Source: Monocercomonoides exilis
Taxonomy: Eukaryota; Preaxostyla; Oxymonadida; Polymastigidae
Assembly: GCA_001643675.2 (NCBI GenBank)
Contig: LSRY02000072.1
Location: 70,001-133,335, forward strand
DNA: 63,335 bases
Direction of reading: 5' to 3'
The notes beneath the pieces are model-generated. The model worked only from the letters and a program-made list of their open reading frames with translations. It ran no database searches and was not told the origin of the DNA. The translations under genes were made by a program, and so were the position numbers. This document shows, in pieces, positions 22,767-36,171 of this stretch; position 1 is the stretch's first letter; each line of letters begins with the position of its first letter.

Positions 22767-23138
22767 ATGTTCATTGAAGAAGAACTCCAAGAAATTGAAA
22801 AAGAGTATTCGCCATATTTACACAATTTTTCAATTGTTAAAAAATCGGAGACAGAAGCAAAATTTTCTCTGACTACGTTTGAAGATGAAATATTTGTTAT
22901 AAATTTGAGCATCGATGGATATGAGGTTTGAAAGACGATTGGTAGAAATTGTTCATGAATGTTTGAGCTCTCAACTTGACATTTTTCACAAAAGGTTGTT
23001 GATGGACCTTTAAAAGGTAATGTTTATGAATCATTCGAAGGTTTTATACGTTCAAGCAGTAAGCATTATCAATCGATGCAGAATAAAATTTTTCTTGAAA
23101 GACTTTCGTTGTTATCAAAGGAAAAGGATCATCAGTAG
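22767..23138 (+). CDS. GSKIP-domain-like protein
   Basis: Two exons (22767-22925 and 22995-23138; donor GTTTGA, 69-bp intron, phase 0) give 100 residues. The core reads EIFVINLSIDGYE then VVDGPLKGNVYESFEGFIRS and ends KIFLERLSLLSKE. This matches the pattern of the GSKIP domain: two strands with a conserved Gly, an aromatic-Glu-Ser/Thr helix start, a Ser-x-x-Tyr segment and a final helix with L..L spacing. In animals GSKIP binds GSK3beta and PKA; related domains occur in CLU proteins. The partner here is unknown. It lies 171 bp beyond the end of the hAT pair, which may have inserted in its promoter. Confidence 0.55.
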
Positions 23139-23313
23139 TTTTTTCGTTGTTTTTCTCTTATAATTTCTTTAAAAAATTTCGAATAAGTTGAAATTTATCT
23201 GAATTATTAAAAACAAACATGCTTTCAAACATTTCCCACTTGATCTTTCTTTTACTTTTTTGAATAAAGATCAGTTTCAATTTTTTGTTTTTTGAAATAA
23301 CAACCAAATATAA

Positions 23314-26102
23314 ATGTCATCCACCAGAAAACCGCTTAAAAAAGTTGTGGGCTCCGAGTTATCCGTTCCTGCAAACGGACAGGTAGATTTACAAAGGAAA
23401 GGCTACACTTCTTTCGAGGGAATGCCTTCCACGCACAACATTTCCATTCTCTATCTTCGTATGCTTTTAATCTATAAACATTATATGTCTAACTATCCAC
23501 TCCTCATTTTGAAAAAATAAACCTCTCTTATTTGTCGTTTTTTGCTTCCGAATTGCTTTTTTCGGCTATTTCAAAATTTTTTCGTTAAAACTTACATTAA
23601 AGAAATGAACCATTTCACGACATTTGATCACTTTCCCGTTCTATTGCATTTGAAGGAGTTGTACATGGCAGGCACTCAACTTGCTTCTTTACATGGTTTG
23701 CGAAAGCAGCCGCAAATCAAGTTGTTTGATTGCCAGCGAACTCCATTTTCCAAGAACCCTCATTTCAGATTGATGTGTATGCACTATTCCTTTATTCATA
23801 TTAATATCAAAGAAAAAATTTTGGATTTATTTCTTTTTAGCTCTTATTTCATTTGGATCAACATTGTTCAAAATCAATGATGTTCCAATTACTTCGAAAG
23901 AACGAGGCGAAAGTGTTGTTTATGGTCCATTGCTTTATGACTTTCTCAACGAAGGATTTTTGATTCGCTCTGTTCCAGAAAAGCCAGTAACATTTTTCAA
24001 GATCAATGTAGATGATGAAAAAGTTTCAGATGGTTTGATAATTTTAAACTTGAAATGATGTATTTGCTATCTCCTATTTAAATAATATCAACATGCAATT
24101 CATAACATTTATCTATTTATTTTTAAAGCAATTTCTGGATACGTGGATATTGTTGCTTGCGAAAGGGAAGAAGCAAATCAAGCAATATACACCACCAGCA
24201 CCGGAGAAACGCGCACACGAACGCTTACCCCGCCTCCAACCAGCTTTTCGTCCTCATCTCATTCATCTGTGCGACCATCGAGCGCACACAGAAGAATCGG
24301 TTCATCCGGCAGACTTTCACACAATCCGTCTTCTTCATCGATTTCTTCTCCTTCTCATTCTTCTTTGAGGCCTAAAACTTCTGCAAGTCTGGCAACACCA
24401 ACAAAAAAGCAGATAGGAAAAATTCCATCTTCTGCGTCTGCGTCAGCATCCACCTCAAGTTTTGAGTCCCTTCCATCTCCCTCTCTCTCTCCCTCTCCAT
24501 CATCTTCATCATTATCTCGCACGCCTTCCTCTTCAAGCACTGCATCCTCTTCATTGTCCAGCCACCAGCAATCAATTCAGCCACATGCGCTGAAATCTTC
24601 TCAGTCTGCTTCATCCACATCTTCCATCCAGCCTGTCCAACCAACCAGAACAAAGAAACTGATTTCCTCTCAACCACACAACAAGCCTTCCTCCTCCTCC
24701 TCCTCTTCTTCTTCTTCAAAAGCAGAGCACGTTCCAGCAAAGAAGAAAGCAGCCACTCAAAAGAAGGCTCCACGTTCTTCTGTTTCTTCTGCTGCTTCTC
24801 TGGCGACACCACAGCCAGCAGTGCCACACACATCAACGTGGTTTTTCGAGTCAATCACAGACAGCCTGACAAAAATGGATGATGCACTTTTGAAGACATC
24901 GTTTCCGCTCTCTGAGATTGATCAGAAGGAAAAAGCAAGCGATGAGAAGAAGAATGAAGTTGAGGAAGGAGAGGAAGAAGAAGATGGAGAGGAAGGAGAA
25001 GGAGAAGGAGAAGGAGAAGAAGGGGATGAAGGGAGAAAAAGGAAAGAAATGAAAAAGAATGAAAGCCAAGCCAACGTTAGAAGGCAGAAGAAGCCAGACG
25101 CAGCGCTGTTTCGCGTGAAATTCACAGCGCCTGACGAATACGACGGCGAAGGAATTGAATGCGAAGGCGAGACGAATGAAGACGGGACGAGGAGGAAGAA
25201 GGCAGCGAATGCGGTGTTGAGAGCAGGAGGATACAAAGATCATCTGCAGCTGGATGAGAAAGGAATCACGTGCCGTTGGATCAAGTCAGAAAACGACAAA
25301 AAGAAAGAGAAGGAAGAAAGAGAAAAGAGAAAGCTGAGGAGAAAAGAGAGAGAAAGCAAGAGGAGCGAAGAAGAAAGTGAAAGAATAAACAAAAAGGCGA
25401 AAGAGGTTGAAAGACCACAGCTGATCAAGAGAAACAGAAGAAGGCCATCTTATTTTGATTTTGACTGGGAAAAGGAAGAGAAAGCGAGACAAGAGAAGTT
25501 GGCACAGAAAGGAGGTGAAACAAAAGACGATGATGACGATGATGATTTTGATGATGATGATGACGAAGATGATGAAGGAAATGGAGAAGAAGCAGAAGAT
25601 GATGAGATGTTGATGGATGCTGATGACGAAGAATTGGATGATGAGAACGAGTATCCGTTGGACGAAGTCAGATTTTCGTGGGGGCTGGTTAATAATGTAT
25701 GCTCTTATTTTTAATCTTTTGATTTTATTTTATTTATTAAAATTATGATAACAATTTCTATTTATTTACAAATATTTTAACTTATTCCACTTCCTTTCAA
25801 CTTAACTATATCGAACACTATTTATTCATATTCCTCTTCCATTTACCATTTCCTTTTTTTCCATTTCTTCTTTCCTCTTTCTCTCCATCTCTCAGATCAC
25901 TTCTTCATCGACCTCTGGCAACGACCCAGCCATCCTCACCGTCACCATCATCACTCCATCACGCATCCCCCACACGATGCAGAGCAGAAGCACTGTTTTC
26001 ACCTCTTTCTCGTTTGAATGTGCTCATCCACGTTCAGTCATTCGCTGTGTGGACGAGTGGAAGAAGTGGAAGGAGGAGAGGGAAGGAGAAGGGAAAGTGT
26101 AA
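23314..26102 (+). CDS. leucine-rich-repeat protein with Ser-rich and acidic tail
   Basis: Five exons: 23314-23458, 23603-23776, 23841-24032, 24129-25696 and 25896-26102, with donors GTATGC, GTATGC, GTTTGA and GTATGC and matching phases; 761 residues. The N-terminal ~120 residues contain LRR units (NISILYLQ, FPVLLHLKELYMAGTQLASL) and an LRR-cap-like segment ending ISFGSTLFKINDVPI, the arrangement of short SDS22/U2A'-type LRR proteins. Residues ~175-385 are Ser/Pro/Thr low complexity, followed by Glu/Lys- and Asp-rich stretches. The last exon encodes a compact ordered segment with TVTIITPSRIP and ends in Glu/Gly/Lys. Likely a scaffold or adaptor; partner unknown. Confidence 0.75.
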
Positions 26103-26973
26103 AAATAAATAGATAAAGGAAGGAAGGAAGGAAGGAAAGAAGGATATATTTTATTTTGTGAAAATTCACATACTTTCTTTTGGAAATGTTTACTGATTTG
26201 TATTTTTTTGTTGTTTGGTATTCATCAAAGACGAATAAAAGTTAATGCTTCGATTTATCGAATGACTCACTTATCGACTTCTTTTTTGTATTCTCATTGC
26301 ATTTTTGACCTCTTTCTCATTTCTCTATTGATTGTCTGCGAGTATTTTTGCTTACAATTATTTTATCTGCTTTTTTCCCTCTTCACTACAAAATGATTCA
26401 ATTCACTATCTCTAATATTTTTATGAGTATTCCTCTAATAATAATTTGTATGTACTACAAACACTCAAAGTTATTTATATATACATTAAATTCCACAAAA
26501 ATATGATTTTTAATAAATCATTTTATTTATTTTTGTGAAATTTCAAAATAAGGAATTATGATTGAATTGAAAAAACTATTAATATCATTTCTCTTCTTTC
26601 ATTGTCAATGAATCAAATCTTCCTTTAAAAGCTTAATTCCAAAGCAAACAAACGAAAAATTCAATAAACGCAATGGGAAGAAGAGTTGCTCAACAATAAA
26701 ACTGTTTGCTCATTATAAACAAAGCAGAATTCAAAAAATCAAGAGCAAAGAAATTTATCTGACTTTTGAATATAAAAAAATGTTAAATCGAAAAGAAACA
26801 TTAAACAAAAAATAATTTGTAACAGTAAGGCTCTTTAAATCCTTTTTCGATACAATAAAATAAACATTATAATCATTTGTAATATAACCATTAAGTATGG
26901 CATTTCATGTTTTTATATTCGAAATTATTAATAACCCAATATTAAATATTCTTATTTTTCAATCTTGTTTGCT
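26103..26973. other. intergenic AT-rich spacer
   Basis: About 0.87 kb between the convergent LRR and uncharacterised genes. It has a GGAA microsatellite at about 26116-26145 and otherwise A/T-rich sequence. I see no gene. Confidence 0.5.
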
Positions 26974-29900
26974 TCACATAAGATTCATTTGCATTTTCAG
27001 CATATAATTCATTCTTTCATTTCGTCTTCGGTGTCTTTCTATTTTGTCTGGTTTGATTCTCTTTTTCTTCGCATTCACACTGAAAATATCAAAAATCCAC
27101 ATTTTTTTCATTTCAGATGGAGTTTTGAGCAAACACATTTCCTTCTCAAAATTCATCTTTTGCTTCAAAATTTGCTTTCGATTTTCTTTTTCTTTTGTTT
27201 GACTCAACACGAAATGACATCGATACAATTCATTTTCTTTCTTTGGAATCAATTTTTGTGGAAATGTTGCAGATAATTTTTCTTCAATATTTTTATTTGA
27301 AATATGAATTCTATCTTCTTCTTCTCCTTCTTTTTCTATTTCATTTCTTTTCATCATTTCTTCTTTCTTTTGTGAATCCTCCTTATGACATGCTCCTGTT
27401 TCTTCCTCTTTTCCATTCCCTTCTTCTTCTTCTTCTTCTTCTTTTGTTCCTTTTCTCTTATTTGTGCTTAATATTTTATTACCCTTCATCTGATAATACT
27501 TAGCCATCAAATAATTGTATATTGATCCACACACAACAACAGAACATTCATCTGCCTTTCCCGTTTTATTTGAAAGAAGCTTAATAAACCCTTCTTCATT
27601 CTCACTTTCTTCTTCTTTTTCATTCAAAAAATGGAAAGAATTCTGTTTACTTATCACAGGAACACAACTTGTGCATTCATTGAGCCAATCAAACGAAGAA
27701 AATGGATTTTGCAAATAATTCGAAATTTGCAGAGCTGATGAAGAATAAGATGGTTGCTTTTCTGTCGGATGAAACAGAATGTTTGTTTGAATTGGCGAAT
27801 TTTTAAGTTTGAGAAATTTCTTGTTTGCAAATGAAAAGTCTTCACTTTCATGTTTATTTTTGAAATTAGAAGAAGAAAATTTGCTTCCAAATACTGCATT
27901 TATTCCTTTCTCTTTCTTTTCCTTTGAAGAAGAAGCATTTTCCGTTCTGTTATTGTTGCTCCAATCACATTTCGCCACATGTTCATTCTTCTTCCTCCTC
28001 TTCTTCGCCTCCTTCTCTCTCTCCTTCACATAGTTGACAATATACATTTCCACTTGGGACAAACCTTTCATATTCTCTTCTTCTTCTCTTTCTTTCTCTT
28101 TCTCTGCGATTTTCTTCGCAATCCGTTCAATTTCTTCTTCACTTTCATTCACATCCAATTTTTCCTTTCTTTCTGCAAACGCAATTTTCAGTTCTTCTTC
28201 AGTCAAACCAACTTCTTCCTCAAAATTCCCATTTTCGCCCTGTTTTTTACTCTCTCCCATATAATCTGCATCACTCATCATTGATAATTCCGCTTTTCGC
28301 CACATTTCTTTTTCTTCCGGCAAAGTCGCCCAATCTTTGAATATCCATCTCCCAAACAGCTTGGCGTATCTTTTAGCTTCGACAATCTGCTTTTTCACCA
28401 GTTTTTTCTGTTCTTTCCTCATTTTCCCTTCAAAATCCTCATTTTTCATTGAAAAAACAGAAGCTCTAAGCTCATTCCGTTCATTATCATCTTCATCAAT
28501 ATCGTTCATTTCCCTCTTTTCTTCCACTTCTTCTTCTCCTTCTTCATTTCCCTCCTTCTCTTTCCCATCCTTCGCACCTCCTCCTCCTCCTCCTCTCCTC
28601 GCACACACAAACAATTCGTTCTTCCCCATCGCATTCCCCACGCTCAGCATCAGCCCCACATCCTCTTTTCTCCACTTCTCTTTCATCGTCTCTTCTCTTC
28701 GCTCTGCCAAAAGTGACACCTTCACCCCGTCAATCACATAGTCAATGTCCCAACAGAACTCCCGCTGCTTCATCGCCCCGGGCTTCCACTCAGAAATAAG
28801 CGCTTTCGGAGAAATATGATCGTCTTCAGCTATTTCTCCGATATTTTCCTCTGAACTTTGTGGGACATTTTCGGTTTCTTCTTCTTCTTCTTCTTCTTTG
28901 CTCAATGTTCCTGTGCCCATTGTTTGTTTTGAAGTTCCATGAATTTCACTTGAAATGAGTGATTTACCTGAAAGCATGTCTTTTGAGTTCAATTCATTTG
29001 AAGATAAGATTGCATGTTTATTCACAGTGTTTTCCGTATTTGGAACAATTTCATTGAATTTCCCAGTGTCTGCTCCCTGTTCATCATGAATTCCAATAGA
29101 ATGCGATGAATATTCAAATGGCAACACACAGCTGCGATAGAGTGGCTGCGAACAAATTGTATTTAATTTGGTTGTTTCATTATGATTGGTGCAATTCATC
29201 TCATTCTTTGCTTTCAAAGTCGAATTGAAGTTGACTGTTGACTTTTCATCCTTATTTTTAATTTCTTTGTACAAACTTTCTCTTCGTAGCTCTTCAAATA
29301 AATCTTGTTCTGTCATGAAATAATCTGGTTGATCTTCTGGACGTATTTTCAGTTTTTCAAACCGTTTTGCCTGTTCGGTTTTACCTCCAAAATCCACCCC
29401 AGAAAACACTTTGGTATCCAACTTTTCATTTTTCATTTTGATTTTTGTTTCTTTTTCAGTTGGTGATAAATGTGAAGAATTTCGATTTGAAACTGGATTG
29501 AAATCAATCTTTTCGCTCTCATCATCACATAAACTGAAAGAGAGCACAGAAAATTTCGAATAAGATGCATGAAAAGAAGCAAGGTGATTTTTCTTCAATT
29601 CAGATTTAAATTCATTTGAATCAGAATGACTTGGTAAAGGCTTTGAATTTTTTTCTGATGAATGGCGCAGAAAATCAAACGGTGATGAAGAAGCAGTAGC
29701 AATTGAAGGCTGGACGCATGTTGATTGTATATGATTACGTTGAAATGACCCGCTTCTACCAAAATTTTCAGTCTTAAATTTGCTTAAATTCTCCAAATAT
29801 GAAGAACGAGATTTTGAATCTTCAAGAAAGTTTTCAGAAGTAAAATTTCGTGAAGAAACTGAATAAGAATATTTGCATGATGGTTGCTTTGAAGCGTATA

Positions 29901-30060
29901 GATGAGAGGTTGAATATTCATCATTCAGTAACTTTGAGCAACATTATTCAAAAACCAGAAAAACACAATATATCACAATTAAAAAATTGCAACACTAATT
30001 CATAACTATTAAATAAAAGCTTTATACCATATTGAGATCTAATTTCGAAAATTTACTCAT
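26974..30060 (-). CDS. uncharacterised 996-residue Glu/Lys-rich protein
   Basis: Exon 1 is only 33 nt (30060-30028, MSKFSKLDLNM, donor GTATAA). Exon 2 (29931-26974) is one 986-codon frame with no Met before the splice acceptor, which is why the tiny first exon is needed. The sequence is polar and charged, with Glu/Lys coiled-coil-like stretches, a Gly run, and more ordered islands: FCWDIDYVIDGVKVSLLAER near residue ~400, AKRYAKLFGRWIFKDWATLP near ~540 and a basic C-terminus. No signal peptide or membrane segment. I do not recognise a family. It is divergent from DUS4 with only 100 bp between start codons. Confidence 0.65.
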
Positions 30061-30160
30061 TCTTTTCTCAAATTAAACGAGCATCAATAAACATTGTTCT
30101 GATCTTTGATCCCATTACAGAATGAAGACATTAAGGTGAAGAGAAACTCTTGGATTTTAA
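30061..30160. promoter_or_regulatory. 100-bp divergent intergenic region
   Basis: Only 100 bp separate the start codons of the minus-strand 996-residue gene and DUS4, so this short AT-rich stretch must contain both core promoters. No motif stands out. Confidence 0.4.
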
Positions 30161-31693
30161 ATGATACGAAGTTTATTTAAGGAGAAAAAACAATTTGTTT
30201 CTGTTTGTATTCATTATTTTTAAAACTAATTGAGTAAAATTATTGCGTAATATATTAAAATTATTGCTCAATATTGTTATTTTAACATTTTAAGTTTCTT
30301 GCGCCAATGGTGCGTTATTCTCGATTACCTTTTCGCTTACTGTGCCTAAAATGTGGAGTTGACGTTGTTTATTCTCCAATGTTTGTTGCTGAAGGATTCA
30401 TTCGATCACAAAAAGCTCGAGATGCTGATTTTTTAACAACACAAACGGAAAAAGACAAACTGATTGTTCAATTCGCAGGTTTATTGTTCTTAATTGCTTG
30501 GTTATTTATTTTATTTATATTTTTATTATTTCGTTCGGTGATTTTTCGTTATCAAAATAATAAGCTTGCAATGCGGAAATTCTTACAAAAGCAAGCAGTA
30601 TAGTTGCAAATTATTGCAGTGGAGTTGACTTGAATTGTGGATGCCCTCAAAAGTGGGCAATGGCTGAGGGATATGGATCTGAAATGCTTAATCATCCAGA
30701 CATTATTCAAGATTGTGTAAGATCTGTCAGATGTAACATACCTAATCTACCAATATCTGTGAAGATTCGAATTTGCATTTCTAACAGAGAAACAATGAAA
30801 AATGCAGGAAAACCAAAAACCGATGGAGAAATGGAAAAGGACATGTTTAATGGCGGAGACATGACAAAAACGTTGGAATTAGTGAAAGTAATAGAGAATG
30901 CTGGGGCTGGTGTGTTCGAAATAAGCAATTTTCTGGAATTTGTTTCTTTGTACTAAAAATGCATCAAATAAAACGTTAAAAGCTGTTTTGTGAAAATGCC
31001 TCTAATTTAGTTAATTTTTTATTTTTTACGTTAAATATTTTGTGTGGTTATTCATGCACAATAATGCCATTTCTTATCTTTTTTTTTCATTATTTTTCCA
31101 TCAAAATTTCTCTTAGATTACATAACCATTCACGGAAGGACCTGTCTGAATGCATCTGCGTCTTCATCAGTTTCTCTTGAGGCCATTAAAATGGTGAAGG
31201 AAACAGCCTCAATTCCAGTTGTGGCAAATGGAGATGTCTTCTCTTTGGAGAAAGCAATCTATACGAAGGAGCAAACTGGAGTGTGCAAAAGATTATTTTT
31301 ATTTATACATTCATTAATTTTACTTTATTTAATTAATTCATTTTTAAACATAATAATTATATGTGTAATTCTATTTATCCATTTATTTTATTTTATTTTA
31401 TTTTTTTATTTTTTTATTTCATTCATTTCAATCATCACCAGGTCGATGGCATCATGTCTGCCCGTGGTCTCCTCCAAAATCCAGCCTTTTTCACTGGATG
31501 CCCCAGGCCTCCATTAAGCGTCTTCACTGACTTCTACAAGCTTGCTGTTGATTACACGCTCCCTTTCAAGCTCTTGCACAACCACACAATGATGATGGCA
31601 TTTCCTCTCCTTTCAAAATCAGAAAGACAAACTTTGTCTATGTGCAACTCGCCTTCGATGCTTTTTGACATCTGCAAGGAGCTTATTTGGTGA
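30161..31693 (+). CDS. DUS4: tRNA-dihydrouridine synthase (Dus4 type)
   Basis: FMN-dependent enzyme that reduces uridine in the tRNA D-loop (U20a/20b in characterised Dus4 proteins). Five exons: 30161-30202, 30295-30478, 30565-30909, 31117-31280 and 31442-31693 (donors GTTTGT, GTTTAT, GTGTGT, GTGTGC); 328 residues, near the usual ~320. Splicing reconstructs the family sequence: FLAPMVRYSRLPFR at the N-terminus, IVQFAACNAE, then VDLNCGCPQKWAMAEGYG with the catalytic cysteine near residue 103, then YITIHGRT, IPVVANGDV and DGIMSARGLLQNPAFF, all FMN-site signatures. Several junctions fall inside conserved motifs, which confirms the exon borders. Confidence 0.92.
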
Positions 31694-32188
31694 AGGATTT
31701 TGAATAGGTTTTTAATTTAATGTTATCAATGAGGAGATTTGTTTATATTTAAAAGGTGGACGTTGGGAAGATGTTTTTAAGATTTTTGATTTTTATAAAA
31801 ATCATTAAAGGAATTTACAAAATTATAAATAACAATGTATAAATAACTTCAATCGAAATATTTTTAAAGCAAGCTGCAGCTTTTATAAAACAAGTTTAGG
31901 TTGTTACAAGCATCCTTTTTAAAAACATCCTTTTTAAAATGTTATTTAAAAAATGCTCTTCAAAACAATACTGCTTTCATTATTAACGTGAGATCAATAT
32001 TTCACAGTGTGAAGGAAAGCAAATCATAAATTAATAATAAAAATAAAAGTTTTTGTCTTTTTATTATTAACAATTTGTTTTTAAAGTATATAGAAAAATA
32101 TGGAAAAGTATATTCATTTCCCTGAAAAATCATTTGATCAATGTCATAACATAATTTGAATAATAAAAGGTTGTTTTAATTGCTGATT
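31694..32188. other. intergenic AT-rich spacer
   Basis: About 0.5 kb of A/T-rich DNA between DUS4 and the CDC14-like gene on the same strand. A short tandem AAAACATCCTTTTT repeat occurs near 31913-31940. Nothing else seen. Confidence 0.5.
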
Positions 32189-33794
32189 ATGCCGCCTGGG
32201 GACTATCCAGACGCTATCGAAGTTATTCCAAGTATCCAATTATTTTTTATGAAATTATAATATATTTATTGTTTATTTATTTTGTGTACATTTTCATAAT
32301 TTTAATTTATTAAAGATCGGCTTTATTACGTTTCTTTGAACTCTACACCAGAAGAAACAGAAACAGAAAGATTTTTTACTACTGACTCGTCACTTGTATA
32401 TCGCCCATTTTCTTCAGATTTTGGGCCATTGAATCTTTCTTGCGTTTTTCGATTTTGCGATACAATCCAAAAAGTATTGAAGGTATACAAGAAAGTTGCT
32501 TTTAATATGTGATTCACTGATTTTGATTTTAACTTTTATTCAATTTTATAATATTCCCGACACATTTATTTCATTTAGGATACCGAAGATAAAGGAATTA
32601 CATTTTATTACTATTCAAGCTTTGATGGGCATAAACGATCAAATGCAGCCTTTTTAATGGCTTCATATATAGTAATGTGTCTTGGCAAAACTCCAGAAGA
32701 AGCAATTTTGCCGTTTTCGCAGATGTATCCTCCTCTGCCTCCTTTTCGTGATGCGTCAGTTGGACTTTCAACAATGAATCTCACAGTCGTTGACTGTCTT
32801 AAAGGCCTTTACAAAGGTTACAACTGCGGGTTTTTTGATCTTTCAACATTCAATCACCAAGAGTTTGTTATTTTTCAGTAATATTTAAAAAATCAATTAT
32901 ATCATTTTCTTTTTTTTCTGCTTCTTAGATATGAATATTATGAGAAATGTGAAAATGGAGAAATTAATTGGATTGTACCAAACAAAATCTTAGCATTTCC
33001 TTCACCAACACACACCGATGTTGTCACGCCATTTGGGATAATTTCACATTGCCCCGAGTTTTTTGTCGACTTGTTTATTTCCTGGAATGTGACGTGTGTC
33101 ATCCGCCTGAACAACAAGCTCTACGACTCCCGGAAGTTCACAATGAAAGGCATCGACCACCACGACCTGTACTTCGACGACGGCTCCGTCCCATCTCTGG
33201 ACATTGTGGAGCGGTTTTTGTCGATCGTCTCCTCAGCGCGGGGGGCTGTGGCTGTGCACTGCAAAGCTGGGCTGGGGAGGACGGGGACGCTGATTGGGTG
33301 CTGCCTGATGAGAGACTACGGCTTCACGGCGACAGAGGCGATTGCGTGGCTGAGGATGTGCAGGCCGGGGAGTGTGGTTGGCGCGCAGCAGCACTTTCTG
33401 AAGGAGATGGAGGAGAAGTACAGAGAAGAGGAAGAAGAGGGGGAAAGAGAGAGGGAAAGAGAAAGAGGGTATATGATGGGAAACAACAGAGGAAGAAGCA
33501 GGAGCATTGATGATGGATACCGCAGTGATGGAGGGTGTTTGAGTTTTGAGAGGGAAGAAGGGAATCAGTTTGGCGAGTTTGGTGAGATGGGAGAGGATGT
33601 GTTTGGAGGAGAAGGAGGGGATCATTGGGTGAGGGAAGACGAAGAGGCAGAGATGGGAATGGGAACGGGAACGGGAATGGAAGGAGAAAGAGAAGGAGAA
33701 AGAAGGAATTCGGCAAGTGTGTTATTTGAAATATTTTGAGAGAAAGAGAGAGAGAGAAAGAGAAAGAGAAAGAGAAAGAGAGAAAGAGAAAGAG

Positions 33795-33855
<61 letters not shown>

Positions 33856-36171
33856 AGAGAGAAAGAGAAAGAGAAAGAAAAGGATTGTATTGCTTTTCTG
33901 TTGAGCTCATTTATTTTTTTTTTCCATTTATTTTCTTTCATTTTTTTTCAAAATTTAATATTTTGTTTTTTTTTTAACCCACCTTAATAACAAACAGGCA
34001 AATCTTCTCGCTCTCTTTCATCTGGCCACTCACAAACACATCACTCTCCATTCCAATCAATGCCTTCTTCTTCTTCTTCTTCTTCTTCTTCTTCATTTCC
34101 CCCTGAAATTTCTCCTCTTTCCTCCTCCTCTTCCTCTTCTCCCTCTTCTTCTTCCTCTTCCTTCCCTCTCTCTCGCTCCTCCCTCCGTTCTCAAAGCCAG
34201 CCACGTTCAATGTCTTCTTCCCATTCAACAAACAAACGCCAAACAAAAACAAAGTTTCCATTCACTCCTCAATTGACAAGACAATTGTCTTCTCAACAGA
34301 GCAATGGAATGAATGCAAACAATACAAATGCTTTTGTTTCTTCTTCTTCTTCTTCTTCTTCTTCTTCCTATCCTTCTCGTCTCGGTTTAAATTCTCTTCC
34401 CCCTCTCTCTTCCGTCTCTTCTCTCTCTTCTTCCCAACAGCTCATTCCTCCTCCTCCTTCTTCTGCTCTTTCTTCCTCTTCCTCTTCTTTCTCTTCCAAT
34501 CCACGTAACACACCCTCTTCTGCCACTTCACATTCACCTCACTCTTATTCATTTCCTTCTTCTTCTTCTTCTTCTTCTTCTTTCTCCTCTTCTTCCTCTT
34601 CCTCCTCCTCTTCCTCTTCCTCTCCATTCACTGCAATGATCCGCACAGCCTCTATTCTCCAGAGCAGAGAAGGCATTCACCGCCCTTCTTCTCCGCCTGC
34701 ACTCGAAAGAGAAAGAGAAAGAGAAATCCAAAGAGAAAGAGAAAATGATAGAAAAAGAGATAAAATGACAGAAAGAGAAAGAGAAAGAGAAAGAGAAAGA
34801 GAGAGCGAAAAGAAGAAGAGTTTAGCTTATCATTCGCGTGCTGCTTATTCGTCGCCAGCTGCCGATCACATTCTTCATTCACACGGAAGAAAGAGAGAAA
34901 GCTATCGAAATAATAATAATAATAATAATAATAATATCAATGTTAACTCGAATGCTGGCACATCTTCTGCTATTTTGATGCTCTCTTCGATGCCCCTTTC
35001 TGCTTTGAATAATGACAATCTAATTTCTTCTTCTTCTTCTTCTTCCTCTTCTTTTCAAGCAAACCCTGCTGCTGCTTCGTTTGATGAGCTGGTTAGAGCT
35101 GAAACAATATGTGCTTCTTCTTCTCTTTCTCCTTCTTCCTCTTCCCCTTCCTCCTCTTCCTCTTCTCCTTCTTCTTCTTCTTCTAATTCTTCATTCATCA
35201 CCACCCCTTCCTCTTCTCCTTCTTCTTCTCTCCCCTCGTTCCCTTCCACAAATCCTTCAGATGACATCTCAAAATCTTCTTTTCCTTCTTCTTTTCCTTC
35301 TTCTTCTATTTCTTCTTCTTCTTCTTCTTCTTCTTCTTCCTTCTCTTCCTCCTTCAAGAACTCCAGGCCTTCCACTTCTTATCTCTCTCTTCGCCAGCCG
35401 CCTCTTCTCACTCAAAATGCTGCTGCTTCCTCGCCTTCTTCGCCTTCTTCCTCTTCTTCTTTCCTTCCTTCTTCTTCTTCTTCTATTTCCTCTTCTTCCT
35501 TTGATCAGTTATCATCTACTGCCTTTGCAAACCCAACAGCATTTTCATCTTCAATCATTGGAATGTCTTCTTCTTCTTCTTCTCCATCTTCTTCGTCTTC
35601 TTCTTATTCATCTTCCATTTCACAACCATCATCATCATCATCTTCTTCTTCTTCTTCCTCTTCCTCTTCCTCTTCCTCTTTCCTTCCAACTGGTTATGTG
35701 CCCACACGTGCATATTCTTCCATCCGCCCTTCAAAAACACCCTCTGCAAACTCTTCTTGTCTGCCTTCGTCGCTTCGCAAAGGAAAGATTTCAGCTTCTT
35801 CCCTTTCCCAATCAAGAACATATCATCATCCTTCTTCTTCTCTTTCTTCTTCTTCTAATTCTTCCTTCTCAGTTGATTCATTGCCTTCTTTCCCCTCTGC
35901 CAGCTCTTCTTCTTCTTCTTCTTCTTCCTCTTCCTCTTCCTCTCATCCGGCAAAGACAGCGCTGATTCGAATGACTTCTGATGCACAAAAAGCACAAAAA
36001 ACACAAAAAACACAAAAAACACAAAAAACACAAGCAATTTCGAAAACAATGCAGACACCGCTGATATCAATCCATTTTGAGCCATCGTCCAATCCTCTGA
36101 CATCCATAATTTCTCCGGGGACGAACTCACGCACAATAATTATTCCGAACAGCGGATTTTCGCCTGTTTGA
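32189..36171 (+). CDS. CDC14: CDC14-family dual-specificity phosphatase with giant Ser-rich tail
   Basis: Five exons: 32189-32231, 32316-32482, 32579-32877, 32929-33716 and 33998-36171; 1,156 residues. The N-terminal domain has DRLYYVSL-like sequence and YYYSSFDGHKRSNAAFLMAS. The second domain has ENGEINWIVPNKILAF, the acid loop DLYFDDGSVPS, and the catalytic P-loop AVHCKAGLGRTGTLIGC near residue 280, then WLRMCRPGSVVGAQQHFL, all hallmarks of Cdc14. Cdc14 reverses CDK phosphorylation at mitotic exit. From about residue 365 the protein is low complexity. Exon 4 ends SAS and exon 5 continues KSSRSLSSGHSQTHH, then ~700 residues of Ser with Arg/Glu, Asn and KTQ repeats. The phase-1 junction at GTGTGT joins both frames exactly, so the serine ORF is very probably part of this gene. 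Confidence 0.88.
33717..33997. repeat. purine microsatellite inside the last CDC14 intron
   Basis: The 281-bp intron contains a GA-rich microsatellite at about 33739-33880, with GAAA tetranucleotide repeats in its middle, followed by poly-T and the acceptor caaacag. Length variation here would be expected. Confidence 0.7.

Noticed and set aside
34060-36171. The serine-rich ORF as an independent gene
   Set aside because: The upstream acceptor at 33997 and the CDC14 donor GTGTGT at 33717 join both frames in phase, so it is better treated as the CDC14 tail.
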